64,000 nucleotides of DNA, taken from NCBI RefSeq assembly GCF_034479615.1, contig NZ_CP140255.1, positions 4,650,001 through 4,714,000 of the forward strand. Reading direction: 5' to 3'. The notes under the pieces were generated by a model. It searched no databases. It saw only the letters and a list, made by a program, of their open reading frames with translations, and was not told the DNA's origin. Both the position numbers and the translations under genes were made by a program. This stretch comes from Vreelandella neptunia. GTDB taxonomy: Bacteria; Pseudomonadota; Gammaproteobacteria; Pseudomonadales; Halomonadaceae. Below, piece after piece: positions 25,674 through 34,476 of the stretch (position 1 is its first letter; each line of letters opens with the position of its first letter).

Positions 25674-27024
25674 ATTCATCAGTGAATATTATTTGGCGAT
25701 GTTGATGGTGGTATCGCTGCTGGCCGGTATTTTTACTGGTTATCCTGTAGCGTTCCTGTTAGGCGGGCTAGGCATTATTTTCGCCTTCATCGGCGGCATT
25801 CCCGTTCCTTTCTTGGCCACAGTAGGATCACGTATCTACGGTGGTGTGGTCGAGAATTGGTTGATGATCGCCATCCCGCTCTTCGTGTTTATGGGCCTAA
25901 TGCTTGAGAGTTCCGGCGTGGCGAGGCGATTGCTACTAACCTTGCAGCGTGTATTCGGGCGGACGCCCGGTGGACTCGCCATTTCTGTAGCTATTCTGGG
26001 TGTAGTGATGGCTGCCAGTACGGGCATTATTGGTGCGTCAGTGGTTATGCTTGGTCTTCTAGCGTTACCCGTGATGGTGCGGCAAGGTTATCACCCGGAG
26101 ATGGCCTGTGGGGTGATAGCGGCTTCCGGTACGCTTGGGATTCTCATCCCACCTTCCATCATGCTGGTTCTCATGGGCTCGATACTTCAAGTATCGGTAG
26201 GAGGCTTGTTCAAAGCCGCACTAATTCCCGGGCTGTTGCTCGGCGCCCTCTATGTTGCTTACCTATTGATCATCGCTCGTATCAAGCCCCATTGGGCGCC
26301 GCTGCCGGACCTCGACGCCACTGACACCGACACATCTCCTCTCATGTTAGCCTTGGCGCGGGACCTGTTTGGCCCATGCGTGTTGATCTTCGCCGTACTG
26401 GGTTCAATCATGGCAGGGATAGCTACACCGACGGAGGCGGCGGCAATCGGTGCACTGGGCAGTGTGATCCTTGCGCTGCTAATGCGCAGTATTAGTTGGA
26501 ACACACTTAGTAAAACCGTACAGGAGACCGCCCGCACATCGGCGATGATTCTGTTCGTCGTGATCGGTGCTACCAGTTTTTCTGTCGTCTTCAAGCGGTT
26601 GGGTGGTGATTACATGATCGAGGCCTTGATCACTGGTACGGGGCTTGGGCCCTATGGTTTGCTACTGCTGATCATGGGCTTGATCTTTGTGCTTGGTTTC
26701 TTTCTGGAATGGATTGAGATCAGCTTCGTGGTTCTTCCCCTAGTAGCTCCGGTGGTAGAAATACTGGATTTCGGGTTGGGACTAAGCAGTCAAGCCATTC
26801 TGATTTGGTTTGCCATTTTGGTCGCCATAAACCTACAAACGAGTTTTCTCACACCGCCCTTTGGCTATGCGCTGTTCTACCTTAAGGGAATTACGGAAGG
26901 TAAGATCGGAATCGGCACTATTTATCGTTCGATCATCCCGTTCGTCCTTCTTCAGATCACTGGGTTGGCTCTGTGCATATTCTTCCCTGCAATAGCGCTC
27001 TGGTTACCTGGTTTGTTGCCATGA
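25666..27024 (+). CDS. dctM: TRAP transporter large permease (DctM family), system 1
   Basis: Membrane protein of about 452 residues with roughly a dozen segments. DctM marks include GVIAASGTLGILIPPSIMLVLMG in the middle and ATPTEAAAIGALGSV further on. The start at 25666 (MAEF) was chosen because it overlaps the dctQ stop by 8 bp, the usual coupling. The system imports an unidentified carboxylate; the downstream hydrolase gene hints that the substrate or a product is an amide or related ester. Confidence 0.9.
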   Translation: MAEFISEYYLAMLMVVSLLAGIFTGYPVAFLLGGLGIIFAFIGGIPVPFLATVGSRIYGGVVENWLMIAIPLFVFMGLMLESSGVARRLLLTLQRVFGRTPGGLAISVAILGVVMAASTGIIGASVVMLGLLALPVMVRQGYHPEMACGVIAASGTLGILIPPSIMLVLMGSILQVSVGGLFKAALIPGLLLGALYVAYLLIIARIKPHWAPLPDLDATDTDTSPLMLALARDLFGPCVLIFAVLGSIMAGIATPTEAAAIGALGSVILALLMRSISWNTLSKTVQETARTSAMILFVVIGATSFSVVFKRLGGDYMIEALITGTGLGPYGLLLLIMGLIFVLGFFLEWIEISFVVLPLVAPVVEILDFGLGLSSQAILIWFAILVAINLQTSFLTPPFGYALFYLKGITEGKIGIGTIYRSIIPFVLLQITGLALCIFFPAIALWLPGLLP

Positions 27025-27078
27025 CTCCTTCGACACTATTTCCTATTTAGCCCATAGACATTTAAGAAGGAATGAGTA

Positions 27079-27702
27079 ATGAAATTTGAACTAAACAACC
27101 CCACAAAAACTGCTCTTCTTGTCATTGACATGGAAAATGATTTTGTTAAATTAGGTGCACCGATGTGTGTACCCATGGCTACTAAAGCTGTACCGAATAT
27201 CAAGAAACTGATAGATGTCTGCAGGAAAAAGGGCGCCACGGTAATTTACACAACTCATGTGCACGGAAAAGATCGTGGCGACATGGGGCTGATGTCAGGC
27301 TTCTGGCCGCCTATCGACAGCCAAGAAGCTCTTGTTGATAACACACCGGGTACAGAAATATATTCAGACATCGCTCCCCAAGAAGGAGAGCTTGTCATCA
27401 AAAAGCACCGCTACAGTGCTTTTTACAACACGGACCTTGAGACTCAGCTTAGAAATAGGGGAATTGATACGCTTATTATTACTGGCACTGTTACTAATAT
27501 GTGCTGTGAATCGACTGCTCGAGATGCTCAGTTTAGAGACTACAAAACCATTTTTGTTTCGGACGCTACTGGCACTATGGATCATCCTGACCTGGGTGCC
27601 GGTGCTATGAGTGCCGAAGATGTCCAAAAGGCGACACTAACAAGCCTTTCATTCTGTGTTGCTGAGATTGCATCGGCTGATGAAGTCATAGAAAGACTTT
27701 GA
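27079..27702 (+). CDS. Isochorismatase-like cysteine hydrolase
   Basis: Cytoplasmic hydrolase of 207 residues in the isochorismatase-like superfamily, which includes nicotinamidase, N-carbamoylsarcosine amidase and others. The catalytic triad is visible as Asp17 (VIDMEND), Lys109 (VIKKHRYSAF) and Cys142 (TNMCCES). The cis-peptide-forming segment before the cysteine (ITGTVTN) is intact. It lies 54 bp after the TRAP dctM with AAGGAATG upstream of the start. The substrate is unknown. True isochorismatase is unlikely, because no siderophore genes are nearby. Confidence 0.8.
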   Translation: MKFELNNPTKTALLVIDMENDFVKLGAPMCVPMATKAVPNIKKLIDVCRKKGATVIYTTHVHGKDRGDMGLMSGFWPPIDSQEALVDNTPGTEIYSDIAPQEGELVIKKHRYSAFYNTDLETQLRNRGIDTLIITGTVTNMCCESTARDAQFRDYKTIFVSDATGTMDHPDLGAGAMSAEDVQKATLTSLSFCVAEIASADEVIERL

Positions 27703-27956
27703 AGCAAACAATATATTGCTGTTCATGAATTAAAAAAAGGGATGAAGGCAGAAGCCAAAAAACCAGTTTCAACAAGGTCCTCCCTATTACTATTATTGCT
27801 GCTGCCCCTGCACTGACGCTCCGGGGGGGGGCATCAACGCTTAGAGCGCTTAATATTCTTGAATACCGTATAGCCGCCAGCAACTGCTGCAATGGGCCAG
27901 CCTAAAGCTAAGGATGTACTTTTTAATAGCCACCTCACACAAAATGAGTGCGCACC

Positions 27957-28934
27957 ATGAGACATTTTTCCAGCGTTAGCACAGAGCATTTCAGCCATAC
28001 TAAACGCCTTAAAGAATGGCAAGATGTCATGAGTATTCATCTGGGGAAAACCCCGGAACGCATCCGGCGATTGGAAAGTACTTCGGTTTCACCACTATAC
28101 AAAGAACCATTCAAGGGACGACTTGAATACGGCGCGCTTGGTGAGTTGCAATTCTGCAGAATGGTTTGCAGCCCTCACCGATTTTCTCGACGCATTAATA
28201 AAACCGCATATCGGGATGCTCACCCTGGGTTGCTGGTTTTACAAATGGGCGGAGTGAGCCAGGTTGAACAAAGTGGTAAAAGCTCTACCTTCACTCCCGG
28301 AGACCTCCTCTTTCTAGACTGTGGCCGACATTTCACTGTTACAAGTACCAAAAACTGTGAGTATTTAATGCTTCTTTGTGGCAATCTTGGTACGCCTGCC
28401 ACCATCCCAAAAGATTTACGCATAAATAATCGGAATGGACTAGGCCGAATGCTCCATAATTTTATTGTCGACGCCTATACACAGTACCCTCTCCTGAACG
28501 ATGCCACATCCTGTTCGCTAGGCAAAAGTATTATTTCCTTGCTCCAGAACACGGTTGAAAACAAGAACAAGGAAGAAGAGCTTGAGCATAACCCGCGCTT
28601 ATTTAAGAAAAACTGGATAAAAGATTTCGTTGATAGGAACCTTTCTAGCCATGAATTAACCGTAGAGCGAATAGCCCAGATTGCGCAGTGCTCTACACGA
28701 ACCCTTCATCGCGCATTTGAAGATGAAAGTGAGTGTAGTTTAAGTGAGTATATCTGGCAGCGCCGCTTAACCCGCTGTGCAGAAGACCTTCGAGACCCAA
28801 ATAGCATAGGGCGCACGATTAGTGATGTAGCACATAAATGGGGTTTTACCTGTAGTGCACACTTTAGCAGATCATTTAAAGCTTCTTATGGCGTTTCACC
28901 GCGAGTCTTTCGCGATTCAGCCAGGGCCGGCTGA
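27957..28934 (+). CDS. AraC-family transcription regulator (AraC-binding-like N domain)
   Basis: Regulator of 325 residues. The N-terminal half has the beta-barrel AraC-binding-like domain (LLVLQMGGVSQVEQSG, FTPGDLLFLDCGRHF) and the C-terminal half two HTH motifs (LTVERIAQIAQCSTRTLHRAFED and ISDVAHKWGFTCSAHFSRSFKASYGVSPRVFR). It is similar in layout to XylS-type activators. It lies downstream of the TRAP-hydrolase unit and upstream of an insertion sequence. It may regulate either the TRAP operon or the outer-membrane/MpaB-like operon beyond the IS. Confidence 0.85.
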   Translation: MRHFSSVSTEHFSHTKRLKEWQDVMSIHLGKTPERIRRLESTSVSPLYKEPFKGRLEYGALGELQFCRMVCSPHRFSRRINKTAYRDAHPGLLVLQMGGVSQVEQSGKSSTFTPGDLLFLDCGRHFTVTSTKNCEYLMLLCGNLGTPATIPKDLRINNRNGLGRMLHNFIVDAYTQYPLLNDATSCSLGKSIISLLQNTVENKNKEEELEHNPRLFKKNWIKDFVDRNLSSHELTVERIAQIAQCSTRTLHRAFEDESECSLSEYIWQRRLTRCAEDLRDPNSIGRTISDVAHKWGFTCSAHFSRSFKASYGVSPRVFRDSARAG

Positions 28935-29157
28935 TATTTCAAAACTTAATTTTAATTAACAATATTAACGAAAAGCTATTAAGCAAACCCACTCATCTCT
29001 ATCGGCTACCCATTGCTATGAGCCGAGCTACTTTCGAAGCCCTCCTCGCTCAACACAGGCTAATCATCGTATTCTCGGACAATATGTTGTTTGACAGTTG
29101 GCAGAGCTCCAGGCCCACCCCTCTTGCTTTCAATAATCACCCGACGTCACCCCATCT

Positions 29158-30045
29158 TCAGTAGCACCCGGGTTTAGAGTCAGACGTAACTTTATCGTGT
29201 CTTACCACCAGTTGCTCGGCATAGGCTGACGGTGTCAGCCCACCAAGACACTTCTTCGGCCTTTCTTCGTTGTACTCCCGCCTCCATGCCTCAATGACCA
29301 CCTTGGCGTGGTGAAGGTTAGTGAACCAATGCTCATTCAGACATTCATCTCGAAAGCGCCCGTTAAACGATTCGATGTAGGCGTTTTGGTTGGGTTTTCC
29401 AGGTTCAATTAAAAACAGGGCAACGCCACGTAGATGCGCCCATGAGAGCATGGCCCGCCCACAGAACTCCTTTCCATTATCCGTACGAATGGCGCTAGGT
29501 AAGCCACGTTGTAAAACCAGTTGATCTAGAATCCGTGTTAAAAACAACCCGCCAATGGCCTGTTCAGGCACGATCGCCACGGCTTCATGGGTAGCGTCGT
29601 CGACAACGGTGAGGTTCTTTATCACGCGGCCTTCCGCCGTACGGTCAAACACAAAATCCATCGACCAGACCTGGTTGGCGGCACAAGGGCGACCCAGTGG
29701 CTTTCGCTCAGAGGTAGACACCTTCTTCCGCTTGCGGCGTTTTACCTGCAACCGAGCCGCCGCGTAGAGGCGCTCGACGCGCTTATGATTGACCCGTTCA
29801 CCGGCTTGACGCAGTTTCAGGTAGATCATGCCAGCGCCATAGCGACGATGCCGGTGTGCCAAGGCAACAATACGTTCACGCAGAGCCTTGTTGCGGTCAG
29901 GGGCCGCTTGATAGCGCAATGCACTGGCACTCATGCGGATGACATGGAGCGCCCGGCGCTCGCTTAGACCACTTGACACCATGAAGCGCACCACGTCGAG
30001 GCGTGCAGCGGCACTCACCACTTTTTTCTCAGCGCCTCGCGAGTG
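29158..30045 (-). CDS. IS3-family transposase OrfB (DDE domain)
   Basis: Catalytic half of the transposase, an rve-type integrase core. The DDE residues are seen in WSMDFV, IRTDNGKEF and YIESFNGRFRDE; the N-terminal region has the HTH_21-like segment with HRRYGAGMIYLKL. It is not normally translated alone but as an OrfAB fusion by -1 frameshift; the reading frame is open upstream across the orfA end, so the left boundary of the product is set by the slip site. The start given is approximate. Confidence 0.85.
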   Translation of the reverse strand, partial: HSRGAEKKVVSAAARLDVVRFMVSSGLSERRALHVIRMSASALRYQAAPDRNKALRERIVALAHRHRRYGAGMIYLKLRQAGERVNHKRVERLYAAARLQVKRRKRKKVSTSERKPLGRPCAANQVWSMDFVFDRTAEGRVIKNLTVVDDATHEAVAIVPEQAIGGLFLTRILDQLVLQRGLPSAIRTDNGKEFCGRAMLSWAHLRGVALFLIEPGKPNQNAYIESFNGRFRDECLNEHWFTNLHHAKVVIEAWRREYNEERPKKCLGGLTPSAYAEQLVVRHDKVTSDSKPGCY

Positions 30046-30284
30046 ACCTCCATTTCCAGTAGTGATTCGGCGAGCAGCTTTTTTAAGCGTCCATTTTCGG
30101 CTTCGAGTTCTTTGAGTCGCTTGGCATCGGGGACCCTCATGCCGCCAAACTTGCTGCGCCATAGATAGTAACTGGCTTCTGAGAAACCGTGCCGACGGCA
30201 CAGCTCCTTGATGGGCAGTCCTGCTTCTGCTTCGCCCAGGAAACCAATGATCTGTTCTTCGCTGAAACGCTTCTTCATGTCCAA
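30015..30284 (-). CDS. IS3-family transposase OrfA
   Basis: Protein of 89 residues with the IS3 HTH domain (KKRFSEEQIIGFLGEAEAG, LCRRHGFSEASYYLWRSKFGG) followed by a leucine-zipper-like coiled coil (LKELEAENGRLKKLLAE). It binds the IS ends and mediates dimerisation. A start two codons later (30278) is equally likely. The sequence pattern is that of the IS407 group. Confidence 0.85.
   Translation of the reverse strand: MDMKKRFSEEQIIGFLGEAEAGLPIKELCRRHGFSEASYYLWRSKFGGMRVPDAKRLKELEAENGRLKKLLAESLLEMEVTREALRKKW
30021..30027 (-). other. Programmed -1 frameshift slippery site of the IS
   Basis: On the minus strand the run is AAAAAAG, the A-AAA-AAG heptamer used by IS3 elements, five codons from the end of orfA counting its stop. 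A -1 slip here joins orfA to the open orfB frame. Confidence 0.7.
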
Positions 30285-30577
30285 TCTCCTGACGTAGGAT
30301 CGGACTCTAAAGTGTAGCGCTACTCAAACAGGGGGTGACGTCGCACCTTCAAAAATACCTCCCCGTATCTTGCAAAGGGGGGGCCATGAGCTTGAACTTT
30401 AAGTAACTCGCATACGCTACGACTCATGAAATGTCGTAATGGCACAGCTGCTCAAATATGTCGCTTTCAGACAAGACACGATCTTTTTTCTCTCCTAAAG
30501 TCAGGTGCAACAGAGGCATTAGACCTCTGTATTAAAAGTTAAACACCCAAAACTACTATAACAACAGGCCTTGATGT

Positions 30578-31582
30578 ATGAATAAAGCTCCCATGTACGC
30601 ACGTGCAATAATCTCGTCGTCTCTATTTGCCCTGGTATGTTCTTCTGCCTTGGCGGCAAATGGTCCACCCCCACCTGCCGTTAGTCAGCCAGGTGGCATA
30701 AACCTTGGTAATACCAGTTTCTATGACGGCTTCGCTGGGCCGCCTGGACTTAATCACAATATTTACTTACAGCACAGTAGAGCAACGTCTTTCCGCGATA
30801 ACGATGGCAATGATAATAAGGTTTTTGATAACCCAGAGTTCAGTGCCACCACTTTAGTAAATCAATTTACTTACTACTCACCAAAAACAATTGGGAGAGG
30901 AGGGCATTTAGGCTGGAGCATCATTCTACCAATCGTTTCACTCGATGCTGATTTTGGGGCTAAAGGCCCTCAATTAAAAGACAACGGTACAGGTTTTGGA
31001 GATATATCTCTTGGCCCAATGGTTCAGTTTGATCCAATAGTCGATGCTCAGGGACGGCCTACGTTCGTTCAGCGTTTGGCGCTTGATGTTTCGTTGCCTA
31101 TAGGTGAATACGATGAGACTAAAGACTTTAATCCCGGTTCAAATTTTTACTCGATAAACCCTTATTGGGCGGCAACGTGGATGCCTGCTGAGCGTTGGGA
31201 AATGAGCTGGCGGCTGCATTATTTATACAACTTCAAAAACAGCGATCCTGCCAGCAGTACCTACCAGTTGTTCAATGGTGATCCAGTTCGCGATACCCAA
31301 GCAGGCCAAGCCGCCTGGTCAAACTTCGCCGCCTCTTATGAAGTCATTCCGAACGTGTCAGTTGGCTTAAATGGATACTACTTTAAGCAACTGGAGGACG
31401 ACAAAGTCAATGGACAACGACTTGAAGATTCGCGAGAGGAGGTATTAGGCATTGGACCAGGGCTATTGTGGAAAAGCACGCGCGGACCATGGCTTTGGTT
31501 CAACGTATATCACGAGACAGAAGTCGAAAATCGCGCAAAAAACGACTTCTCAGTCCAAGCGCGCTTAGCGTATCCACTTTAA
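30578..31582 (+). CDS. SphA / phenol MetA-pathway family outer-membrane protein
   Basis: Outer-membrane beta-barrel-type protein of 334 residues with a signal peptide (about 1-27, ending ALA). It has the 'MetA-pathway of phenol degradation' family pattern: an early NLGNTSFYDGF segment, alternating polar/aromatic strands and a GTGFGDISLGPMVQF stretch mid-way. Family members occur in operons for hydrophobic aromatics, where uptake or substrate delivery is proposed. It is the first gene of a probable operon with the MpaB-like gene 31 bp downstream. A short direct promoter region lies between the IS end and the start. Confidence 0.75.
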   Translation: MNKAPMYARAIISSSLFALVCSSALAANGPPPPAVSQPGGINLGNTSFYDGFAGPPGLNHNIYLQHSRATSFRDNDGNDNKVFDNPEFSATTLVNQFTYYSPKTIGRGGHLGWSIILPIVSLDADFGAKGPQLKDNGTGFGDISLGPMVQFDPIVDAQGRPTFVQRLALDVSLPIGEYDETKDFNPGSNFYSINPYWAATWMPAERWEMSWRLHYLYNFKNSDPASSTYQLFNGDPVRDTQAGQAAWSNFAASYEVIPNVSVGLNGYYFKQLEDDKVNGQRLEDSREEVLGIGPGLLWKSTRGPWLWFNVYHETEVENRAKNDFSVQARLAYPL

Positions 31583-31613
31583 TTAAAATGAATCTACCAC
31601 GAGGTGTAAAGCT

Positions 31614-32672
31614 ATGAATAAGCCAAAAAAATGGATCGCAGATAAGATCGAGAGCCTCGATCCCTATAAAGATTACATCGAAATATGGAGGCTTTCAAGC
31701 AGTTATCGCTTGAATGACTTCATGCAAAATTTTATTTACGCATTGACCTTCCCCAACTTTATCGTAACGGACTGGGGGTCAAAAGCTGTCTGGCGAGAAG
31801 ATGGAGGGAAAGTACTTCACCAATCCACCTCGCGGGTTGAGCAGACGGGCAGTGCCAATGCTCTTTGGTGGTTCTATGGCCCTAACGATGAGAGAACTCT
31901 CAAATCTATTGAGAGTATAAATAAGCTTCATGCTTATTGGGCCAAAAAGTACCCTGGCGCATTCTCCTATAATGAAGATTACATCTATACGTTGGCGTTT
32001 TCTGCAACCACAATGCATCGCCTAAAACTGAAGATGGGGGCCCCTGGTATATCTGAAAAAGAGAAAATAGCGGCTCACCTTTTTTGGCGTGACATGTCTA
32101 AACTTTTTTATGCGGAAAACGGTCAACCCATCACAGGCTATCCAAATAGTTTTGAAGAGCTAGTAGAGTTCTGTGAACAGTATGAAAACACTCCTAGGCC
32201 GACACCCGAGCGAGCCAACTTGGTAGCTAATGCTATCTATGAGCAGTTTGTTTTCAGGTTTTTTCCACCCCCGCTTCACTGGTTTGGCCACCAGCTAATT
32301 AGGGCCATGTCGCTACCCACTACGCTAAAAACGCTCGGTATCGACCCACCCGACCCAATGGCTGCTGAGATTCTCCCGAAGCTTATGGGCTATATTTTCT
32401 GGCAGATGGAAGAAAACGCTGACGACCCAACCGAAAGCTATATCGAAGAGAGATTGCGGATGTCAAGCGAAGAGAAAAAAAGTATTCGGAGCGAGATAAA
32501 GGATCTGGATGGACGCTTTCCCGAACACTTTGCTCAACAATATAAAGACGACCCCAAATTTATCGGCTGTCCATACCATGCAGCCCTGGAGGCAGCAGCT
32601 TCTAGTAAAAAAAGTAACAGTGAAGATAATTTTGTTGACGAATTAGAGAAGAAGGCAGGGGCTTTAGACTAG
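31614..32672 (+). CDS. MpaB/DUF2236-like putative oxygenase
   Basis: Cytoplasmic protein of 352 residues without signal peptide or clear membrane segments. I recognise it only by pattern: AL-FP-F near 43-50, a Thr after an Arg-Val-Glu-Gln run near 77-80, IESINKLHAYW near 103-113, NEDYIYTL near 123-130, EKEKIAAHLFWRDM and then TGYPNSFEELVEF. This order matches the MpaB/rubber-oxygenase (DUF2236) family, whose members use haem to cleave alkene or related bonds oxidatively. The C-terminus holds an acidic/lysine-rich tail. Between an outer-membrane aromatic channel and an aldehyde dehydrogenase, it could make an aldehyde by C=C cleavage; this is inference. If the family call is wrong it is a hypothetical protein. 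Confidence 0.5.
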   Translation: MNKPKKWIADKIESLDPYKDYIEIWRLSSSYRLNDFMQNFIYALTFPNFIVTDWGSKAVWREDGGKVLHQSTSRVEQTGSANALWWFYGPNDERTLKSIESINKLHAYWAKKYPGAFSYNEDYIYTLAFSATTMHRLKLKMGAPGISEKEKIAAHLFWRDMSKLFYAENGQPITGYPNSFEELVEFCEQYENTPRPTPERANLVANAIYEQFVFRFFPPPLHWFGHQLIRAMSLPTTLKTLGIDPPDPMAAEILPKLMGYIFWQMEENADDPTESYIEERLRMSSEEKKSIRSEIKDLDGRFPEHFAQQYKDDPKFIGCPYHAALEAAASSKKSNSEDNFVDELEKKAGALD

Positions 32673-32936
32673 GAGACTTCGGGGGCAATGAAGCATAAGT
32701 AGAACTTAGAATAAGATATCGTTGCTGACTTGCCCCTTATCCCAGTAAAACAATGATCTCTTGCGGCAGCTACAAACACGAAGTACAGAAACACAAAATA
32801 ATATTTCGTCTACCTTTCTCCTAAATTGGAATACTTCCTTGAACAGTTATATTTTCACATCAGCATATCAGTCGTTTCCGAATTAAAGCCATCTCAGTTA
32901 GTCATTACACTCGCAAATACAATAAGGAATATTTAT

Positions 32937-34394
32937 ATGAATGAGACTTCACCCATCTGGGAAGACAAAATTTACCTGGGACAGTGGCAAACAGCTGAAG
33001 GGCCTCAGGCTGCCGTAATTGGACCCGCCACCGGCGAAGTCCTCGCTAAAGTTCAGACGGCTACTCCCGTAGACGTAGGTCGCGCTGCACTTATCGCTAA
33101 CTCAGCTCAGCAACATTGGGCCACGTTACCTTTCGATCAAAAAGCAGAGATCCTACGCCGGGCCGCCGCTCTGCTCAAAGAACGGGCCGAAGAAATCAAT
33201 CGCTGGAATATTCGTGAGTGCGGCTCTACAGCAGCCAAGGCTGAATGGGAACTGCAGGTTACCTATGAACAGGCCCAGATGGCCGCAGCACTCCCCATGC
33301 AACCCAACGGACAGATCTTCCCTTCTAGCATGCCAGGTCGTCGCAATTACTGGAAGCGGGTACCCATTGGCACAGTGGGGGTTATAGCTCCTTGGAACTT
33401 CCCCATCCTCTTAGCCATGCGCTCGGTCTTTCCTGCCTTAGCCATGGGCAACTGTGTGATCCTGAAGCCAGCCCCAATGAGCGCTATCTGTGGAGGTGCT
33501 TTGATGGCCGAGGTTCTAGAAGCAGCTGGCTTGCCGGAGGGCGTGTTCCACGTACTACCAGGTGGGCCCGAGGTGGGTGAGGCGTTGGTTCAACACTCGG
33601 ATGTCGGCATGATTTCCTTTACGGGCTCTACCGCCGTTGGCGAGAAGATTGGCGAAACCTGCGGGCGTATGCTCAAGAAATGTGCCCTTGAGCTTGGTGG
33701 CAACAATGCAATGGTGGTTTTAGAAGATGCCGACTTGGAGGCTGCCGCCTCTTCCGCGGCTTGGGGGGCTTTCCTCCACCAGGGTCAAATCTGCATGCAG
33801 GCGGGACGACACTTAGTACAACATTCAGTGGCGGAAAAATACATGAAGAAACTCGCCGACCGGGCCGCCCGCCTAGTTACAGGTAACCCTTGGACACAAC
33901 AGGTACACCTCGGCCCATTGATCAATGAGGCGCAAGCCAAGCGTGTAGAGGAGATCGTAAACCGCTCAGTAGCAATGGGTGCTAAGGTAATCGCTGGCGG
34001 TAAACGCGATGGCAACTTCTTTGAAGCCACGGTTCTTAGCGGCGTGACGCCAGAAATGCCTGCTTTTGGCGAGGAAATTTTTGGCCCTGTAGCCCCCATT
34101 ACGCTTTTTGATACCGATGAGGATGCTATCGCATTAGTCAATGCTTCCTCCTATGGGCTAGCCGCCGCTATTCACTCCGCTTCTACAGAGCGAGCCCTGC
34201 GCATTGCTGATCGCATCAAAGTAGGCATGGTGCATATTAATGATCAGACGGTAAACAATGAATTTCAGGTGCCCTTCGGCGGCATGGGCCGCTCAGGTAC
34301 CAGCGGTCGCTTCGGTGGCCCCGCAAACCTGGATGAGTTCACCACCACCCAATGGGTCAGTGTTATGGAGCAAGGTATCCAGTATCCCTTCTAG
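32937..34394 (+). CDS. Aldehyde dehydrogenase, benzaldehyde dehydrogenase-like
   Basis: NAD(P)+-dependent aldehyde dehydrogenase of 485 residues. PWNFPILLAMR, GSTAVGEKIG, the Glu in LELGGNN and the catalytic Cys in GQICMQAGRH are in the expected order. The sequence style is that of XylC/benzaldehyde dehydrogenases (VTYEQAQMAAALP and the C-terminal NNEFQVPFGGMGRSGTSGRFGG). The start at 32937 has AAGGA about 9 bases upstream and gives normal length; the frame is open further upstream. Its product benzoate would enter the ben operon. The gap to the MpaB-like gene is 264 bp, so it may have its own promoter. Confidence 0.85.
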   Translation: MNETSPIWEDKIYLGQWQTAEGPQAAVIGPATGEVLAKVQTATPVDVGRAALIANSAQQHWATLPFDQKAEILRRAAALLKERAEEINRWNIRECGSTAAKAEWELQVTYEQAQMAAALPMQPNGQIFPSSMPGRRNYWKRVPIGTVGVIAPWNFPILLAMRSVFPALAMGNCVILKPAPMSAICGGALMAEVLEAAGLPEGVFHVLPGGPEVGEALVQHSDVGMISFTGSTAVGEKIGETCGRMLKKCALELGGNNAMVVLEDADLEAAASSAAWGAFLHQGQICMQAGRHLVQHSVAEKYMKKLADRAARLVTGNPWTQQVHLGPLINEAQAKRVEEIVNRSVAMGAKVIAGGKRDGNFFEATVLSGVTPEMPAFGEEIFGPVAPITLFDTDEDAIALVNASSYGLAAAIHSASTERALRIADRIKVGMVHINDQTVNNEFQVPFGGMGRSGTSGRFGGPANLDEFTTTQWVSVMEQGIQYPF

Positions 34395-34424
34395 CGCTCA
34401 ATGAATTAAGCATTTGCTATTGAC

Positions 34425-34458
34425 AAAAAGCCCTGTGCTGCGAAAGCAGGCACGGGGC
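34425..34458 (-). terminator. Intrinsic terminator after the IclR gene
   Basis: On the minus strand a GCCCCGTGCCTGC / GCAGCACAGGGC stem (one bulge, one mismatch) with a TTTC loop is followed by five T. It ends the IclR transcript and lies in the convergent gap with the aldehyde dehydrogenase gene. The structure closely resembles the terminator after benE. Confidence 0.75.
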
Positions 34459-34476
34459 AAATAGATGGCGTCTTCA

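Larger units (their letters stand above)
29142..30343 (-). mobile_element. IS3-family insertion sequence, IS407-group-like, about 1,202 bp
   Basis: The ends are imperfect inverted repeats beginning CGACGTCACCCC and extending about 40 bp through a TTAGAGTC stretch. The 4-bp direct repeat CACC flanks both ends (29138-29141 and 30344-30347), the target-duplication length known for the IS407 group. Inside are orfA and orfB on the minus strand with an A6G slippery run. All parts needed for transposition appear intact. It landed between genes and breaks none. Confidence 0.85.

Noticed and set aside
27834..27938. Possible 34-residue minus-strand membrane peptide (segment LALGWPIAAVAGG) beside the AraC gene
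   Set aside because: It would start with GTG, has no ribosome-binding site and lies between two plus-strand genes; the hydrophobic stretch may be chance. Not supported enough to call.
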